Assembly (NCBI RefSeq): GCF_902728235.1
Contig: NZ_CACVBO010000001.1
Location: 434,001 to 498,000 of the forward strand
DNA length: 64,000 bases
Reading direction: 5' to 3'
From: Lentimonas sp. CC4
Lineage (GTDB): Bacteria; Verrucomicrobiota; Verrucomicrobiia; Opitutales; Coraliomargaritaceae
Of the stretch, positions 21,006 through 31,215 are shown piece after piece. The notes beneath the pieces were generated by a model. The model ran no database searches and was not told the DNA's origin. It was given only the letters and a program-made list of their open reading frames with translations. The translations under genes were made by a program, and so were the position numbers. Numbering within the stretch: position 1 is the stretch's first letter; each line of letters starts with the position of its first letter.

Positions 21006-21686
21006 ATGATTGACGACGTGGAGATCCCTCAAGAAGTCCCCGTCATGACGCTCAGCGGTGCCGTGCTGTTTCCGCAAGCGATGATGCCGCTATTTATTTT
21101 CGAGCCACGCTACAAGACGATGCTCACCGATGTTCTGGCAAATGACCGTATTTTTGCCGTCGCCACGCTCGACGAACGCAGCGAAGGCTCCGCAGACTCG
21201 GAGACGCCCTACTCTGTCGCTGGCATCGGTGTGGTGCGCGCATGTAAACAGAACCCTGACGGCAGCTCAAACCTCGTGCTACAGGGACTTGCACGTGTCG
21301 AATTAGAATCTATCAGCGACGAAGCGCCTTACCGCAAGGCACAGATCCGCCAAATCCTGAGCGAACCCGGCGGTTCTGAAGACAGTATCGCCACCAGTCA
21401 AAGCCGACTCCTGAGTTTAATCCAAACACAGAGGCGACTCGGAGCAGGTATTCCCAAAGAAGTCGTCCAATTCTTAAGTAACATCAACGAACCAGAGAAC
21501 GCACTGGATCTCGCGATTTACACGCTTTGCTCCTCCGCTACACTCAAGCAAGAGCTACTTGAAACACGCGGCGTCCTGCCCCGCTACAAAAAATTCGCCG
21601 CCTACCTGCAATCCGAAATCGAGCGTCTCAAACTCGACATCAAATTAAAAGGTAAGCTCGACGACAAAAACATCGGACACAATTAG
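21006..21686 (+). CDS. LON N-terminal substrate-binding domain protein
   Basis: A 226-aa stand-alone LON domain protein without the AAA+ and protease parts. VPVMTLSGAVLFPQAMMPLFIFEPRY and the later GIGVVRACKQNPDGSSNLVLQGLARVEL pattern are typical. The C-terminal third is helical with EVVQFLSNINEPENALDLA, as in bacterial Lon N-domains. Two starts are possible: the ATG at 20955, overlapping the Cdd1 gene, or the ATG at 21006, chosen because the conserved domain starts soon after. Its role may be substrate recognition or adaptor work, which is inferred only from the domain. Confidence 0.8.
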   Translation: MIDDVEIPQEVPVMTLSGAVLFPQAMMPLFIFEPRYKTMLTDVLANDRIFAVATLDERSEGSADSETPYSVAGIGVVRACKQNPDGSSNLVLQGLARVELESISDEAPYRKAQIRQILSEPGGSEDSIATSQSRLLSLIQTQRRLGAGIPKEVVQFLSNINEPENALDLAIYTLCSSATLKQELLETRGVLPRYKKFAAYLQSEIERLKLDIKLKGKLDDKNIGHN

Positions 21687-21694
21687 AGAGCGGA

Positions 21695-22426
21695 TTAATT
21701 CCGAGGCTTCTCGAAATAGAAGCTCAACAGCCCTGGATTCACCTCAATCGTCTCAATCTTGACCAACGACACCTGCTGATCACCAATACGGTTCTCCACT
21801 TCAAACGCGAACTGGCAGCCATCGACCTCACGATAATCGCGATAGAGCGTCTCTAGGCTAGGCGTGCCGTCGGCATTCAGCTGCTCACGCTTAAGAATCA
21901 AGCCACTGCGTGCACTTAGATAGTAACGCATGAACGGTTTGCCCTGCTTCGTCACCTCCAACACATTCACAGGCTCCCCATCAACCAACCCCTCCCCCAA
22001 CAGAGTAATCGCATTCCAAGACTTTTCCAAATGTCGGAATAGAGGACTATCAAAATCCGCCTCGTCACGAAGCACTGTAAGTTGACTCGATGGTAAGTCC
22101 TTAATCGTCACCTCGTCTCCGACCTGGGTGCGCTGCCAGCCCGAACGACCATTATAGCCACAGACAATCGACGTGGCCCCTGCGTTTAAACGGTAACGAA
22201 TCGAGTGCGAGCGCTTCTTACGCATCAAAAACTCAAAACTTTTACCATTCTGAATTTGGGTGCCCTCAATGCTCAGGGATGACAACGCCTCCACCGCACG
22301 CGAGCCGCCTAGAGACTCAGTATACCGCTCCAGAATACGCTGCACCGCAAGCGCATCGCTCGGCTCGGCAAACACCTCAGACGAGCACGATAGAAACACA
22401 TAGCTAAGAATCACTAAAAAACGCAT
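21695..22426 (-). CDS. Exported outer-membrane-lipoprotein-sorting-like protein
   Basis: A 243-aa protein with a signal peptide (MRFLVILSYVFLSCSSEVFA). The ATG at 22426 is chosen because it starts the signal peptide; the longer frame begins at 22567 and overlaps mscS. A helix with ALAVQRILERYTESLGG is followed by SSLSIEGTQIQNGKSFEF and repeated beta strands, ending in VNPGLLSFYFEKP, which resembles LolA/LolB-fold proteins of unknown role. LSCSS could be a lipobox, but then the mature protein would begin very early. It is convergent with the LON gene (8 bp apart). Confidence 0.6.
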   Translation of the reverse strand: MRFLVILSYVFLSCSSEVFAEPSDALAVQRILERYTESLGGSRAVEALSSLSIEGTQIQNGKSFEFLMRKKRSHSIRYRLNAGATSIVCGYNGRSGWQRTQVGDEVTIKDLPSSQLTVLRDEADFDSPLFRHLEKSWNAITLLGEGLVDGEPVNVLEVTKQGKPFMRYYLSARSGLILKREQLNADGTPSLETLYRDYREVDGCQFAFEVENRIGDQQVSLVKIETIEVNPGLLSFYFEKPRN

Positions 22427-22544
22427 TTCATGGATAGTTAACGGCGCGTCCCCACTCAGGCAAGCCAATCTACCCCATAGAAACACAACAGAACGAGCGC
22501 CTCTAAGATTGTAATGCCACTGCGAATCCTCCATCACTCCATTT

Positions 22545-23813
22545 GTGACTGCTGAAACAATATCCAAATGGCTCCTTCAATTTAAACTCTCTGCTGGCTC
22601 TGCCGAGATCGCAGCGCTCGTCCTTGCCGCGCTCTACCTCGCCGTATTGGCCTGGCTCGCCAACTTCATCACGAAGCGATTCATCACTTCCGTGATCCAT
22701 CCGCTCATACATAAGACAGGCGCGAAGTGGGACGACAAATTGGCAGAGAACGGCGTGCTCATACGCTTCTCTCATATCGTCCCAGCGGCGATCATACACA
22801 TATTTACGCCGACGCTCTTCCAAACTCACCCGCAAATCATCGCCATTTGCCAAGTCGTCGTAAATACCTACCTAATCGTCATCACCCTCTTCATCATCGA
22901 TGGCGTGCTCAACTTCTGTCGCTCCATCTGGGATCAACTTCCGGTTGGCAAACGCTTCCCCGCAAAGAGCTTCATCCAAGCCATCAAGTTAGTGATCAAC
23001 CTCGTCGGTTGTATCTTTATTCTCTCCGTCGTCTTGGGCAAATCCCCACTCGTCTTCTTCTCAGGACTCGGCGCCGTCACCGCCATCCTGCTCCTCATTT
23101 TTAAAGACGCCATCCTCGGCCTCGTCGCCGGCTTCCAGCTTTCCGTCAATAATATGGTCATGGTCGGCGATTGGATCGAAATGCCCGCCCGTGGAGCCGA
23201 CGGCGATGTGATCGACGTGTCCCTCACCACCGTCAAAGTGCAAAACTGGGACAAGACCATCACCACGATTCCGACCTACGCCCTCATCTCCGATTCTTTC
23301 AAAAACTGGCGCGGTATGAGCGAGTCCGGCGGACGGCGTATCAAGCGATCACTCAACATCGATCTACGCACTCTACAATTTGCAGACGAGACACTACTCG
23401 AACGTTTTAAACATATAAGAATCCTGCGCCCCTATTTAAAAGAAAAGCTCGAAGACATTCAAAAGCACAATGACGACGTCGGCGACGATCTCTCCGAGCT
23501 GATCAACGGACGCCGCCTCACTAATGTCGGCACCTTCCGCGCCTACTGCGTGGCGTATCTGCGCAACCACCCCAAGATTCATCAAAGCGGTATGACACTG
23601 CTCGTGCGCCAACTAGCCCCCACAGAAAAGGGCCTACCGATCGAACTCTACGCCTTCTCCAGCGACACCGCATGGGCAAATTTTGAAGACATCCAAGGCG
23701 ACATCTTCGACCACCTGCTTTCGATTCTACCAGAGTTCCAGCTCAGTGCCTTCCAAGCGCCTAGCGGAGCCGATTTAGAAAAAGCGATCCGGCATCTAAC
23801 AGACTCCAAGTAA
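22545..23813 (+). CDS. MscS-family mechanosensitive channel (YbdG/YnaI-like)
   Basis: A 422-aa channel that opens on membrane tension to release solutes. Hydrophobic helices lie at about 20-42, 70-88, 98-118, 140-160 and the pore helix near 165-190 (GLGAVTAILLLIFKDAILGL). The MscS beta domain follows, with NNMVMVGDWIEMPARGADGDV and the TTVKVQNWDKTITTIPT stretch. The larger C-terminal domain resembles YbdG. The start is GTG at 22545 with no Shine-Dalgarno sequence. It is divergent from the exported-protein gene with about 118 bp between starts. Confidence 0.9.
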   Translation: MTAETISKWLLQFKLSAGSAEIAALVLAALYLAVLAWLANFITKRFITSVIHPLIHKTGAKWDDKLAENGVLIRFSHIVPAAIIHIFTPTLFQTHPQIIAICQVVVNTYLIVITLFIIDGVLNFCRSIWDQLPVGKRFPAKSFIQAIKLVINLVGCIFILSVVLGKSPLVFFSGLGAVTAILLLIFKDAILGLVAGFQLSVNNMVMVGDWIEMPARGADGDVIDVSLTTVKVQNWDKTITTIPTYALISDSFKNWRGMSESGGRRIKRSLNIDLRTLQFADETLLERFKHIRILRPYLKEKLEDIQKHNDDVGDDLSELINGRRLTNVGTFRAYCVAYLRNHPKIHQSGMTLLVRQLAPTEKGLPIELYAFSSDTAWANFEDIQGDIFDHLLSILPEFQLSAFQAPSGADLEKAIRHLTDSK

Positions 23814-23822
23814 TCAGATGCA

Positions 23823-24031
23823 CCTTAAAAGAGCAGTCAGAAGTCAGCAGGCAGGAATGATACTGCCGCGCATCAAGAATTGTGACTTTTGCTCAACACA
23901 TTTGGGAGCGATGAGCTCCGCCTCGTCCTCCGAACCTCAGTCCAGAACTAGCACGCTGCGGACGGCGCGTCGTTTCGACAAGCTCAAGACCCTGAGCCTG
24001 TCGAAGGGGAGTCCATCCTCCCGAATCTAGG
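23823..24031. mobile_element. MITE-like element copy 3 (209 bp)
   Basis: It starts CCTTAAAAGAGCAGTCAGAA and ends CCCGAATCTAGG. Flanks are ATGCA (23818-23822) and ATGAA (24032-24036), a near-perfect 5-bp duplication; the right flank is the start codon of nudC. Its interior contains an unrelated palindrome, TTTCGACAAGCTC...GAGCCTGTCGAA (about 23971-24005), a repeat type common in marine bacteria, so it may be nested. Confidence 0.6.
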
Positions 24032-24964
24032 ATGAACGACACTTCTCCAAACCGCACCCCACTCTCTCCCTATTTCCTTGATCGCGCTTCCACTCTACGC
24101 GATCAACCCGACTGGCTGGAGGCACAGCTAAAGAGCGACACCACGCGCTGCCTGATCGCCCACGGCGCTCAACTGCTGTGCCGTGCCAACGCGCCCGAGC
24201 ACCCGATCATTCTCACGCCATATGAGCTCGGTTCGGCGATCAACCTCTCAGCCGATTCGGTCTTTCTAGGCACCGTCGAAGGCATCGCCTACTTCGCCGT
24301 TCTAGTCCAGAGCGCCGAACAAGCCGCTCAACTGTGCCAGCAGTTTTCCGGCAGCTTCGAGCCCAGTGTCTCACGCGCGCCCCACATGGAGCGTGCCGAC
24401 AAAGACATTCTCTCGCTCGCCTGCTTCATGGGCTACTGGCACTCAAGGCACCGCCATTGTGGAAAATGCGGCAGCCAAACCACAGTCGTCAGCGCTGGGC
24501 ATCATCGCATCTGCAGCGACTCCGAATGCGCGCAGCACTTTTTCCCGAATATGGATCCCGCAGTCATCGTGCTCGTCGAACACGACGGACGCGCGCTGCT
24601 CGGCCGGCAAGCCCGCTGGCGCGAAGGCATGTATTCGACACTGGCTGGATTCGTCGAGCCCGGTGAGACAATCGAAGCCGCCGTCGCACGCGAAGTGCAT
24701 GAAGAGGCAGGCGTCCCACTCGAAGCGATCGAATATCAATCCTCTCAATCCTGGCTCTTCCCTAATTCCCTGATGCTCGGGTTCAAAGCCAAAGCCACCT
24801 CCCCTGAGATTACCATTGATCCCAACGAACTCGAAAGCGCCGCATGGTTCACCCGCGAGCACGTGCGCGCGAATCCCGACATGCTGCCCAACAAAGCATC
24901 GATCTCGTATGCGTTGATCCAGAGTTGGTTGCAATCAGAAGATCGAGGCGTCATGGACCAATAA
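24032..24964 (+). CDS. nudC: NAD(+)/NADH diphosphatase, NudC type
   Basis: A 310-aa Nudix hydrolase that splits NADH to NMNH and AMP and can remove NAD caps from RNA. An N-terminal domain is followed by a zinc ribbon (C143, C146, C161, C166) and the Nudix box (about 206-228, with GETIEAAVAREVHEEAG). The NudC signature SQPWPFPxS is here SQSWLFPNS (238-246), so two positions differ and substrate preference may be altered. The ATG is directly attached to the end of a MITE-like element, so promoter and leader must come from it or from mscS. Confidence 0.88.
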   Translation: MNDTSPNRTPLSPYFLDRASTLRDQPDWLEAQLKSDTTRCLIAHGAQLLCRANAPEHPIILTPYELGSAINLSADSVFLGTVEGIAYFAVLVQSAEQAAQLCQQFSGSFEPSVSRAPHMERADKDILSLACFMGYWHSRHRHCGKCGSQTTVVSAGHHRICSDSECAQHFFPNMDPAVIVLVEHDGRALLGRQARWREGMYSTLAGFVEPGETIEAAVAREVHEEAGVPLEAIEYQSSQSWLFPNSLMLGFKAKATSPEITIDPNELESAAWFTREHVRANPDMLPNKASISYALIQSWLQSEDRGVMDQ

Positions 24965-25013
24965 AATCATACAATTCCATCGACAAAGTCTGACAAAAGA
25001 ATACTTTAATCGC

Positions 25014-25220
25014 ATGAAATTCAGCGTAGAGATGGATGAGACGACCCTTAAAAAGGTCATGACAGCGACTGGAATCTCCAAGAAAGGGCCAGCGGTTGCC
25101 AAGGCGGCGACCGAATATTTACGGCGCGAGATGGCTAAGGAATTTGCAACGATGGTGATGGAGGGAGAGTTTGAGGACTACCCACTGACCAACGATGAGA
25201 TCGAACAGTCCGACCGCTAA
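25014..25220 (+). CDS. vapB: Type II antitoxin, VapB-like
   Basis: A 68-aa protein resembling the DUF2191/VapB group: a short N-terminal strand (MKFSVEMDE), then helices with TATGISKKGPAVAKAATEYLRREM, as in ribbon-helix-helix antitoxins, and an acidic C-terminal tail that would bind the toxin. It ends 3 bp before the PIN toxin gene, the standard order. It should bind its own promoter, but no operator was recognised. It stands between nudC and uvrA. Confidence 0.82.
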   Translation: MKFSVEMDETTLKKVMTATGISKKGPAVAKAATEYLRREMAKEFATMVMEGEFEDYPLTNDEIEQSDR

Positions 25221-25223
25221 GCC

Positions 25224-25649
25224 ATGGTCATAGTCGATACCAGTGCGTGGATTGAATTCTTTCGGCGAGACGGCGCTCCCGCAGTCAAACTGGCGATGAA
25301 AGCGCTCGTCGAAGAGTTGGAGGCCACCCTGTGCGGCCCCGTAGAGATGGAATTCCTCGGAGGGGCACGTCCTCACGAGCGTCCTCGCATCCAATCCCGC
25401 TTCGAAATACTCCCCTATCTAGCCAACGACCAGAAACTCTGGCGCGAGGCGGCCACCCACTACGCCACGCTTCGCACCGCAGGTATCACCCTGCAATGGA
25501 ACGACGCACTCATCGCCACACTAGCCATCAAGCAAGACTGCCGCGTGTATGCAGTCGATCAACACTTCGAGGCCATGGCGCAGCATTTAGATCTGCAACT
25601 CTACAAACCCGGCTACAATGGCAGCTTCGCGCCTGAGCCAATCGATTAG
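25224..25649 (+). CDS. vapC: PIN-domain ribonuclease toxin VapC
   Basis: A 141-aa PIN nuclease that in this family cleaves tRNA or rRNA. The acidic residues are visible: D5 in VDTSAW, E41 or E43 in VEMEFLGG, D94 in WNDALIA and D112 in YAVDQHF, so the active site looks intact. It is the partner of the preceding antitoxin. Its stop codon overlaps that of uvrA on the other strand by 4 nt. Confidence 0.87.
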   Translation: MVIVDTSAWIEFFRRDGAPAVKLAMKALVEELEATLCGPVEMEFLGGARPHERPRIQSRFEILPYLANDQKLWREAATHYATLRTAGITLQWNDALIATLAIKQDCRVYAVDQHFEAMAQHLDLQLYKPGYNGSFAPEPID

Positions 25650-28558
25650 TCTGCAGCAAACACCTGCTGCGTCGGCGTCTGGTCCCCCTGAACAAAACTC
25701 GCGACGTCGCCCGCATACACAATCTCGCCGCCGCCATCGCCGCCTTCTGGGCCGAGTTCGATGAGCCAGTCTGCGAGGCGGATCACATCGAGATCGTGCT
25801 CAATAATCAGAATCGTGTTGCCCGCGTCGCGTAGCTTAAAGAGCAGATCCATCAGGCGTTGCACATCCAGCCAATGGAGTCCCGTCGTCGGCTCATCCAA
25901 AATATAAAGCGTTTCGCCCTGCTGACGCTTACTCAGCTCTAACGACAATTTAATACGCTGCGCCTCACCACCAGACAAGGTCGTCGCCGGCTGCCCTATC
26001 TTAATATAGCCTAGCCCCACATCCGAAAGCGTGCGTAGTTTCTCCGCGATGCGTGGCTGCTTATCAAACACCGCCAAGGCTTCGTCCACACTCATCGCCA
26101 ACACATCCGCGATGCTGTAACCCTTGAAGCGCACATCCAATGTCTCACGGTTGTATCGTTGTCCACGGCAACTGGTGCATTCGGAATACACATCGGCCAT
26201 AAACTGCATATCGAGCTTAATCACACCGTCGCCCTTGCAGCGCTCACAGCGACCACCCGACACATTGAAACTAAAGCGGCTCGGTTTGTAGCCACGGATC
26301 TTTGCCAACGAGCACTTGGCATATAGATCGCGCAACTGATCAAACAACTTGGTATACGTCGCAGGGTTCGAGCGCGGGCTGCGCCCGATCGGCGACTGAT
26401 CCACCTGCACGACCGACGTAAAATGTTCCAGCCCCGTCACGCCCTTATGTTTCCCAGGAATCGACTTTTCTCGGTTCAACTTAAACGCCGCAGCCTTCGC
26501 TAAAATCCCATTCACCAAGGTGCTCTTCCCTGAGCCAGAGAGGCCGCAGACCACGGTCAATAATCCCACAGGAAACGCCGCAGTGACGGACTTCAAATTA
26601 TTCTCGGTCGCCTCCTTAACCGTCAACCAATCCTGCGACGGCTTTAATGATTCTACCGACTTCTCCACTTGTTGCCGCCCACTTAGGAACGCGCCCGAAC
26701 GGCTCGTCGGCGCAGTATACGATGCCTCTGGTTCACCTTCGAAGATAAGCTCGCCCCCCTCAACGCCCGCGCCGGGTCCGAGCTCAATCAAATGATCCGC
26801 CGCGCGCATGGTGTCGGCATCATGCTCGACCACGACCACGGAATTCCCACGGTCACGCAATCCGAGCAGGGTCTGAATCAAGCGACGATTATCCAATGGG
26901 TGTAAGCCAATGCTCGGCTCATCCAAAATATACACCACACCAATCAAGGACATGCCAAGCTGCGTCGCCAAGCGCACACGCTGTGCCTCGCCGCCACTCA
27001 ATGTGGCATAGCTACGATTCAAGGTCAGATAACTCAGCCCGACTTCATTCAGAAAGGATAAGCGTTGCGCCAAACCATGCACTGCATCGCTCACCGTTTC
27101 ATACTTCGCGTTCGCCTGTAGCGAGCTCACGAAGGCCTCCGCCTCTTGCAGCGACAGTCCCAGAAAGTCCGAAATGGAAGTGCCCTCAATCAGCACACTC
27201 AAACTCGACGGACGTAAACGCCGCCCCTTACAAGTCTCACAAAGGCTACTGGTTTGATACGCCATCAACCGCGCACGCAGCCCATCGCTCGTCGTCGCGC
27301 GTCGCATCTCTTCGAGGTCTGCCAGCACACCAGCAAATTCCATCGTCTCTGGCTTCGAGTTTCCGCCCTTGAGCTTAAAGCTAAATTGCCGACTGCCCGT
27401 GCCATGCAGGATCTGTTCGCGCACCTCATCATCGAGTTCCTCCCAAGGCACATTCGGATCAAACGGCAACTGCTCGGCCAACTGCTTTAAAATCGCATTG
27501 CGCTTAATGATCATCTGCTTCGATCCCAAGCGCCAGGGTTTGATCGCGCCCTTCTTCACCGTCTTCAACGGATCCGGCACCAGCAACTCCGGCTGAAATT
27601 GCAAGGTCTCGCCCAGACCGCCACACTCGGAACACGCGCCTTCCGCATGATTCCACGAGAAATGCCGCGGCGAGACCACATCATACACATCGCCACACGT
27701 CACACAGGCCAAGCGATTGCTCAGCGGTAATTCACGCCACCCACTCTTCGCCTTTTTGTCTTCAATTAAAACAATCGCGCGATCCCCGCCTTCGCTGAAA
27801 GCCAAATCTAAAGAGTCCGCAAGGCGACTGCGTTGATCCGCATTGAGCACGATACGATCCACCACGATCTCGACCACGATCTCCTTCGCCTTTGAGTCGA
27901 TTAAATCCGGCTCATCGAGACGGCGAATCGCACCATTGATCCGCACACGTTGAAAGCCGCGCTGCTGCAAACGAGGCAATTCCTCACGCAGAATCGCAGG
28001 TTTGGTAATCATCCACGGCGCAAGAATCATCAAACGACTCTTTTCAGGCTCCGCAAACACACGCGCCAAACAATCATCCATCGAGCGGCGTTCGATGATT
28101 CCCCCATCCTTCGGGCAATACGGCGTGCCACACACCGCCCACAGCACCCGCGCAAAATCCGCGATCTCGGTCACGGTCGCTACCGTGCTACGCGGACTAC
28201 CGCCACCACCCGTGCGCTGCTCTAGCGCGATCACCGGTGAGAGCCCTTGAATAAAATCGACATCCGGCCGCGGGATTTGCTCCAGCACCGTGCGCGCCTT
28301 CGTCGAGAGGCTATCGATATATTTCCGGTAGCCTTCCGCATACACCGTATCGAACGCCAACGACGACTTGCCCGAACCACTCACCCCAGTGATCACCACC
28401 AATTGATCCCGAGGAATCTCAAGGCTGATATTTTGCAAATTATGCTCACGCGCCCCCTTAACGGAGATCGCTTCGGCATGTGCTGGACGTGATGGCGGCA
28501 TAAAGCCCCTACCGATAGACGCACCGAGCGCAGAGCGCAAGCGCGGGTTGAATTGCAA
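25646..28558 (-). CDS. uvrA: Excinuclease ABC subunit A (divergent UvrA)
   Basis: A 970-aa damage-sensing ATPase with two ABC modules. Walker A 1 is GVSGSGKS (58-65) and Walker A 2 is GLSGSGKS; both signature motifs ([15 protein letters not shown] and [15 protein letters not shown]) are present. Zinc cysteines occur as CVTC...CSEC in the first module and CERC...CTSC in the second. The segment [20 protein letters not shown] differs from the usual DQKTTSxNPRSTVGTVTEI, and the first HCPKCG-like motif is YCPKDGG, so it may be a paralogue or lineage-specific form. An alternative start is the ATG at 28501. Confidence 0.92.
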   Translation of the reverse strand: MQFNPRLRSALGASIGRGFMPPSRPAHAEAISVKGAREHNLQNISLEIPRDQLVVITGVSGSGKSSLAFDTVYAEGYRKYIDSLSTKARTVLEQIPRPDVDFIQGLSPVIALEQRTGGGGSPRSTVATVTEIADFARVLWAVCGTPYCPKDGGIIERRSMDDCLARVFAEPEKSRLMILAPWMITKPAILREELPRLQQRGFQRVRINGAIRRLDEPDLIDSKAKEIVVEIVVDRIVLNADQRSRLADSLDLAFSEGGDRAIVLIEDKKAKSGWRELPLSNRLACVTCGDVYDVVSPRHFSWNHAEGACSECGGLGETLQFQPELLVPDPLKTVKKGAIKPWRLGSKQMIIKRNAILKQLAEQLPFDPNVPWEELDDEVREQILHGTGSRQFSFKLKGGNSKPETMEFAGVLADLEEMRRATTSDGLRARLMAYQTSSLCETCKGRRLRPSSLSVLIEGTSISDFLGLSLQEAEAFVSSLQANAKYETVSDAVHGLAQRLSFLNEVGLSYLTLNRSYATLSGGEAQRVRLATQLGMSLIGVVYILDEPSIGLHPLDNRRLIQTLLGLRDRGNSVVVVEHDADTMRAADHLIELGPGAGVEGGELIFEGEPEASYTAPTSRSGAFLSGRQQVEKSVESLKPSQDWLTVKEATENNLKSVTAAFPVGLLTVVCGLSGSGKSTLVNGILAKAAAFKLNREKSIPGKHKGVTGLEHFTSVVQVDQSPIGRSPRSNPATYTKLFDQLRDLYAKCSLAKIRGYKPSRFSFNVSGGRCERCKGDGVIKLDMQFMADVYSECTSCRGQRYNRETLDVRFKGYSIADVLAMSVDEALAVFDKQPRIAEKLRTLSDVGLGYIKIGQPATTLSGGEAQRIKLSLELSKRQQGETLYILDEPTTGLHWLDVQRLMDLLFKLRDAGNTILIIEHDLDVIRLADWLIELGPEGGDGGGEIVYAGDVASFVQGDQTPTQQVFAAD

Positions 28559-28931
28559 CTAACTCAGCCGTGACACAGACATTCCTGTCTGTCCACCGAG
28601 CCAAAGCCGTAGCGTGGGTCTTTAGACCACGTCACCGAACCAGAGCACAGATTTCAAAGACGGGCACACATATCAATGCAGCATGCACATAACGCGGATC
28701 TCAACGGTTCAGTGATCATGGCGTTTGGCCAGAGGCCTACGCTCCATATTTTTCAAACGCAAAGGAACACCCGATGGAGCGTGGGCGTCTCGCAACGAAC
28801 CGAGCCTAAGCACGTCACCCCAACAAGATGAATCCGTCTGAGTATTGAAACTCCGTAACGCGACGAAACTACCCTACTAGAACCATTGTTGTTGATTGCA
28901 AACACATGGAAGCGATGATTCAAAGCCAACT
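28559..28931. other. Gap with several short hairpins
   Basis: This 373-bp spacer holds GACAGACATTCCTGTCTGTC-like and GTGGGTCTTTAGACCAC palindromes (about 28575-28650) and GGAGCGTGGGCGTCTCGC (28776-28793), a relative of the repeat after argF. I see no gene. The uvrA and 93-aa-protein promoters must lie here. Confidence 0.4.
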
Positions 28932-29213
28932 ATGCCCAGCCGCGGACGTCATCAAAGCACTTCAAAAGAGTGCAAACGCATTATCCAAAAGATCGAAATG
29001 ATTGACGGCGTGGTCGGCGTCATTATCGGCCATTCCTATGGAGGCAAATCACTTGGAAAAAACAGTCGCACCGGCAGCGTAAAAATACAGCGCAAAGAAT
29101 CTGGAGGCCTCAAAGCAGTCACACAATCTGCCAAAGGCCTGCAAGAACTCTTCATTCGAGTCGAAGTGGGGCACGAAGATCAAGCCATCGAAGCGATCCA
29201 TAAAATCATCTAA
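28932..29213 (+). CDS. Small conserved-looking protein of unknown function
   Basis: A 93-aa basic protein starting MPSRGRHQSTSKECKRII. It alternates a helix, a strand pair (GVVGVIIGHSYGGKS and TGSVKIQRKESGGLKAVTQS) and a second helix, so it looks like a small alpha/beta RNA-binding or metal-binding fold. The pattern is distantly like DUF2103 proteins, but I cannot confirm it. The frame opens at a TTG at 28896; the ATG at 28932 is preferred. It stands alone about 250 bp before enolase. Confidence 0.6.
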   Translation: MPSRGRHQSTSKECKRIIQKIEMIDGVVGVIIGHSYGGKSLGKNSRTGSVKIQRKESGGLKAVTQSAKGLQELFIRVEVGHEDQAIEAIHKII

Positions 29214-29463
29214 TTTGTAAAGCATTCCCCGCAAATGGCCTCTTTATCATTTGAGGATCAGACGAGGTCATGCCACTGCTTCAGTGGCGAACGCTCTGAC
29301 TTTAAGGACTCAGAGATGTGGCTCAGAGCCATCGTGCACTACAGTGACCACAGGTAACGGGTGGTTTGAAACGATCCATGTCTTTAAAGAAATCACACAG
29401 CCATTTGAGATTCAACACGCTTTGGGCATACTCTAATTTTCTCCTCCCTTCAAAAGATCTACC

Positions 29464-30732
29464 ATGAAAATTAAATCACTTGATGCGCTCGAAATACTGG
29501 ACTCCCGCGGCAATCCGACCGTTCGCACATACGTGGAGCTCGAAGATGGAACAACCGCTTGTGCCTCTGTGCCATCCGGAGCATCGACAGGGCTCAATGA
29601 GGCGCTCGAGTTGCGTGACGGCGATCAGGCACGCTATCACGGAAAAGGCGTGCGCGATGCAGTGCGCCACACCATCAACCACCTCAGCCCTGCTTTGCGC
29701 GGTATGGAAGTCAGCGAACAAGCCGCGATCGATGCGCGTATGATCGAGCTCGATGGCACTGACAACAAATCAAAGCTCGGCGCCAATACGATTCTTGGAG
29801 CGTCGATGGCTGTCGCGCGTGCGGCTGCCACTTCATTGAACTTGCCGCTCTATCAATACCTCGGCGGAGTCAACTCGGTGCGGCTCCCCGTGCCTTGTAT
29901 GAATATCGTCAATGGCGGCGAGCACTCGGACAACAGTGTCGACTTTCAAGAATTCATGGCCGTGCCCCACGGAGCGCCCACCTTTACCGAAGGCTTACGC
30001 TATGTCGCCGAGACCTTCCATACACTCAAAGCGATCCTCAAAGACAAAGGGCTCGCAACAAGCGTCGGCGATGAAGGCGGCTTTGCCCCAAACTTCAGCA
30101 GCAACGAAGAAGCGATTGAAACGATTCTACAAGCCATCGAGCGCGCCGGCTACAAGCCGGGAGAGGACATCTCCATTGCCATCGATAGCGCAGCAAACTC
30201 GATTGCGACCGATGTAACAGGCGCTTACGATTTGAAATGGTCAGGCGAGGGCGCGCTCTCCAGCGATGCACTCATTGCAAAATCAGGAAAGTGGCTCAGT
30301 AAATACCCAATCATCTTGTGGGAAGACCCACTCTCTGAAGATGACTGGGCTGGGTTTGCCAAGTTCAACGCCGCCTACGGCGAGCAAATCGAAGTCGTCG
30401 GCGACGACATTTTTGTAACCAATACCAAATACATACAGCGCGGCATACAGGAGCGCACCGCCAATAGTTGCCTGATCAAGCTGAACCAAATTGGCACAGT
30501 GACCGAGACCATCGAAGCGGTCAAAATGTGCCGCGAAGCAGGTTGGCGCTACTTCCTGTCACACCGTTCAGGCGAGACCGAAGACAGCTTTCTAGCGGAC
30601 TTCGCCGTCGCAATGGATGGCGGGCACTTGAAGACCGGATCCGCTAGTCGCAGCGAGCGGATAGCGAAATACAACCGCTTGCTGGAGATTGACCATGCTC
30701 TCGGTAGCCGAGCCCAATACTACTGGAAATAG
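29464..30732 (+). CDS. eno: Enolase
   Basis: A 422-aa glycolytic enzyme that interconverts 2-phosphoglycerate and phosphoenolpyruvate and can also be part of the RNA degradosome. LDSRGNPTV at the N-terminus, PSGASTG, SVGDEGGFAPN, the catalytic lysine in LIKLNQIGTVTE, SHRSGETED and the KTGSASRSER block are all present. Length is standard. The 250-bp upstream region contains only small hairpins. A MITE-like element starts 8 bp after the stop codon. Confidence 0.97.
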   Translation: MKIKSLDALEILDSRGNPTVRTYVELEDGTTACASVPSGASTGLNEALELRDGDQARYHGKGVRDAVRHTINHLSPALRGMEVSEQAAIDARMIELDGTDNKSKLGANTILGASMAVARAAATSLNLPLYQYLGGVNSVRLPVPCMNIVNGGEHSDNSVDFQEFMAVPHGAPTFTEGLRYVAETFHTLKAILKDKGLATSVGDEGGFAPNFSSNEEAIETILQAIERAGYKPGEDISIAIDSAANSIATDVTGAYDLKWSGEGALSSDALIAKSGKWLSKYPIILWEDPLSEDDWAGFAKFNAAYGEQIEVVGDDIFVTNTKYIQRGIQERTANSCLIKLNQIGTVTETIEAVKMCREAGWRYFLSHRSGETEDSFLADFAVAMDGGHLKTGSASRSERIAKYNRLLEIDHALGSRAQYYWK

Positions 30733-30739
30733 GTCTTAG

Positions 30740-31133
30740 TCTTAAAAGAGTAGTTAGAAGTGGGAAGACAGGAGCTAGAAGGTGATCATGGTGATTGATA
30801 GGTTCTTCACCGTTCGCCAAACTGGCGGCGACATACTTGAATCGAAGTATTCCACTACCAATGGCTCACTTCTGGCTCCTAAGTTCTATACTCACGCGAT
30901 TTCTCGATCTGACTGTAGGGGCTTTGCTTGCGAAGACCGTGCAAAGGCCAAACGCATAGGAAGTTGTAACACTTTAGCTACCTTCGCGGGCGACGCCCTA
31001 CGACTAGCTATGGGCCTTGAGCCTGTCGAAACGGCAAGCAGCTACCCCGACAGCAAGGTTCTTCGATTTGATAACTCAGCAGTTATCCTAAAAAGATGAG
31101 CTGGAACCGCGACGCAGGTCTGCCGAATTTAGG
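30740..31133. repeat. Composite repeat region: MITE-like ends, REPIN-like doublet, nested short element
   Basis: Left end TCTTAAAAGAGTAGTTAGAA (30740), then the family core GTTCGCCAAACTGGCGGCG. At 30914-31003 lies an inverted pair, TGTAGGGGCTTTGCTTGCGA and TTCGCGGGCGACGCCCTACG. At 31087-31133 a short element CCTAAAAAGATGAG...CGAATTTAGG is flanked by GTTAT and TTTAT, a likely 5-bp duplication with one change. The whole 483-bp spacer is made of such repeats; the 105-aa open frame across it is not a gene. Confidence 0.6.
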
Positions 31134-31215
31134 TTTATCATGCGCTACAGTAATACCCCTAGGTATGGGCCTATATATCGGAGCAAACGATTGAATCCGC
31201 CTAAGCAGTTTAATT

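Noticed and set aside
23971-24005. Transcription terminator in TTTCGACAAGCTC...GAGCCTGTCGAA
   Set aside because: It is palindromic but has no T-run, and half-copies occur near 31015 and 34077, so it is better read as a dispersed repeat.
30782-31099. Open frame of 105 codons on the plus strand after enolase
   Set aside because: It runs through the MITE-like core, a REPIN-like doublet and other repeats; composition and repeats explain it, and there is no family match.
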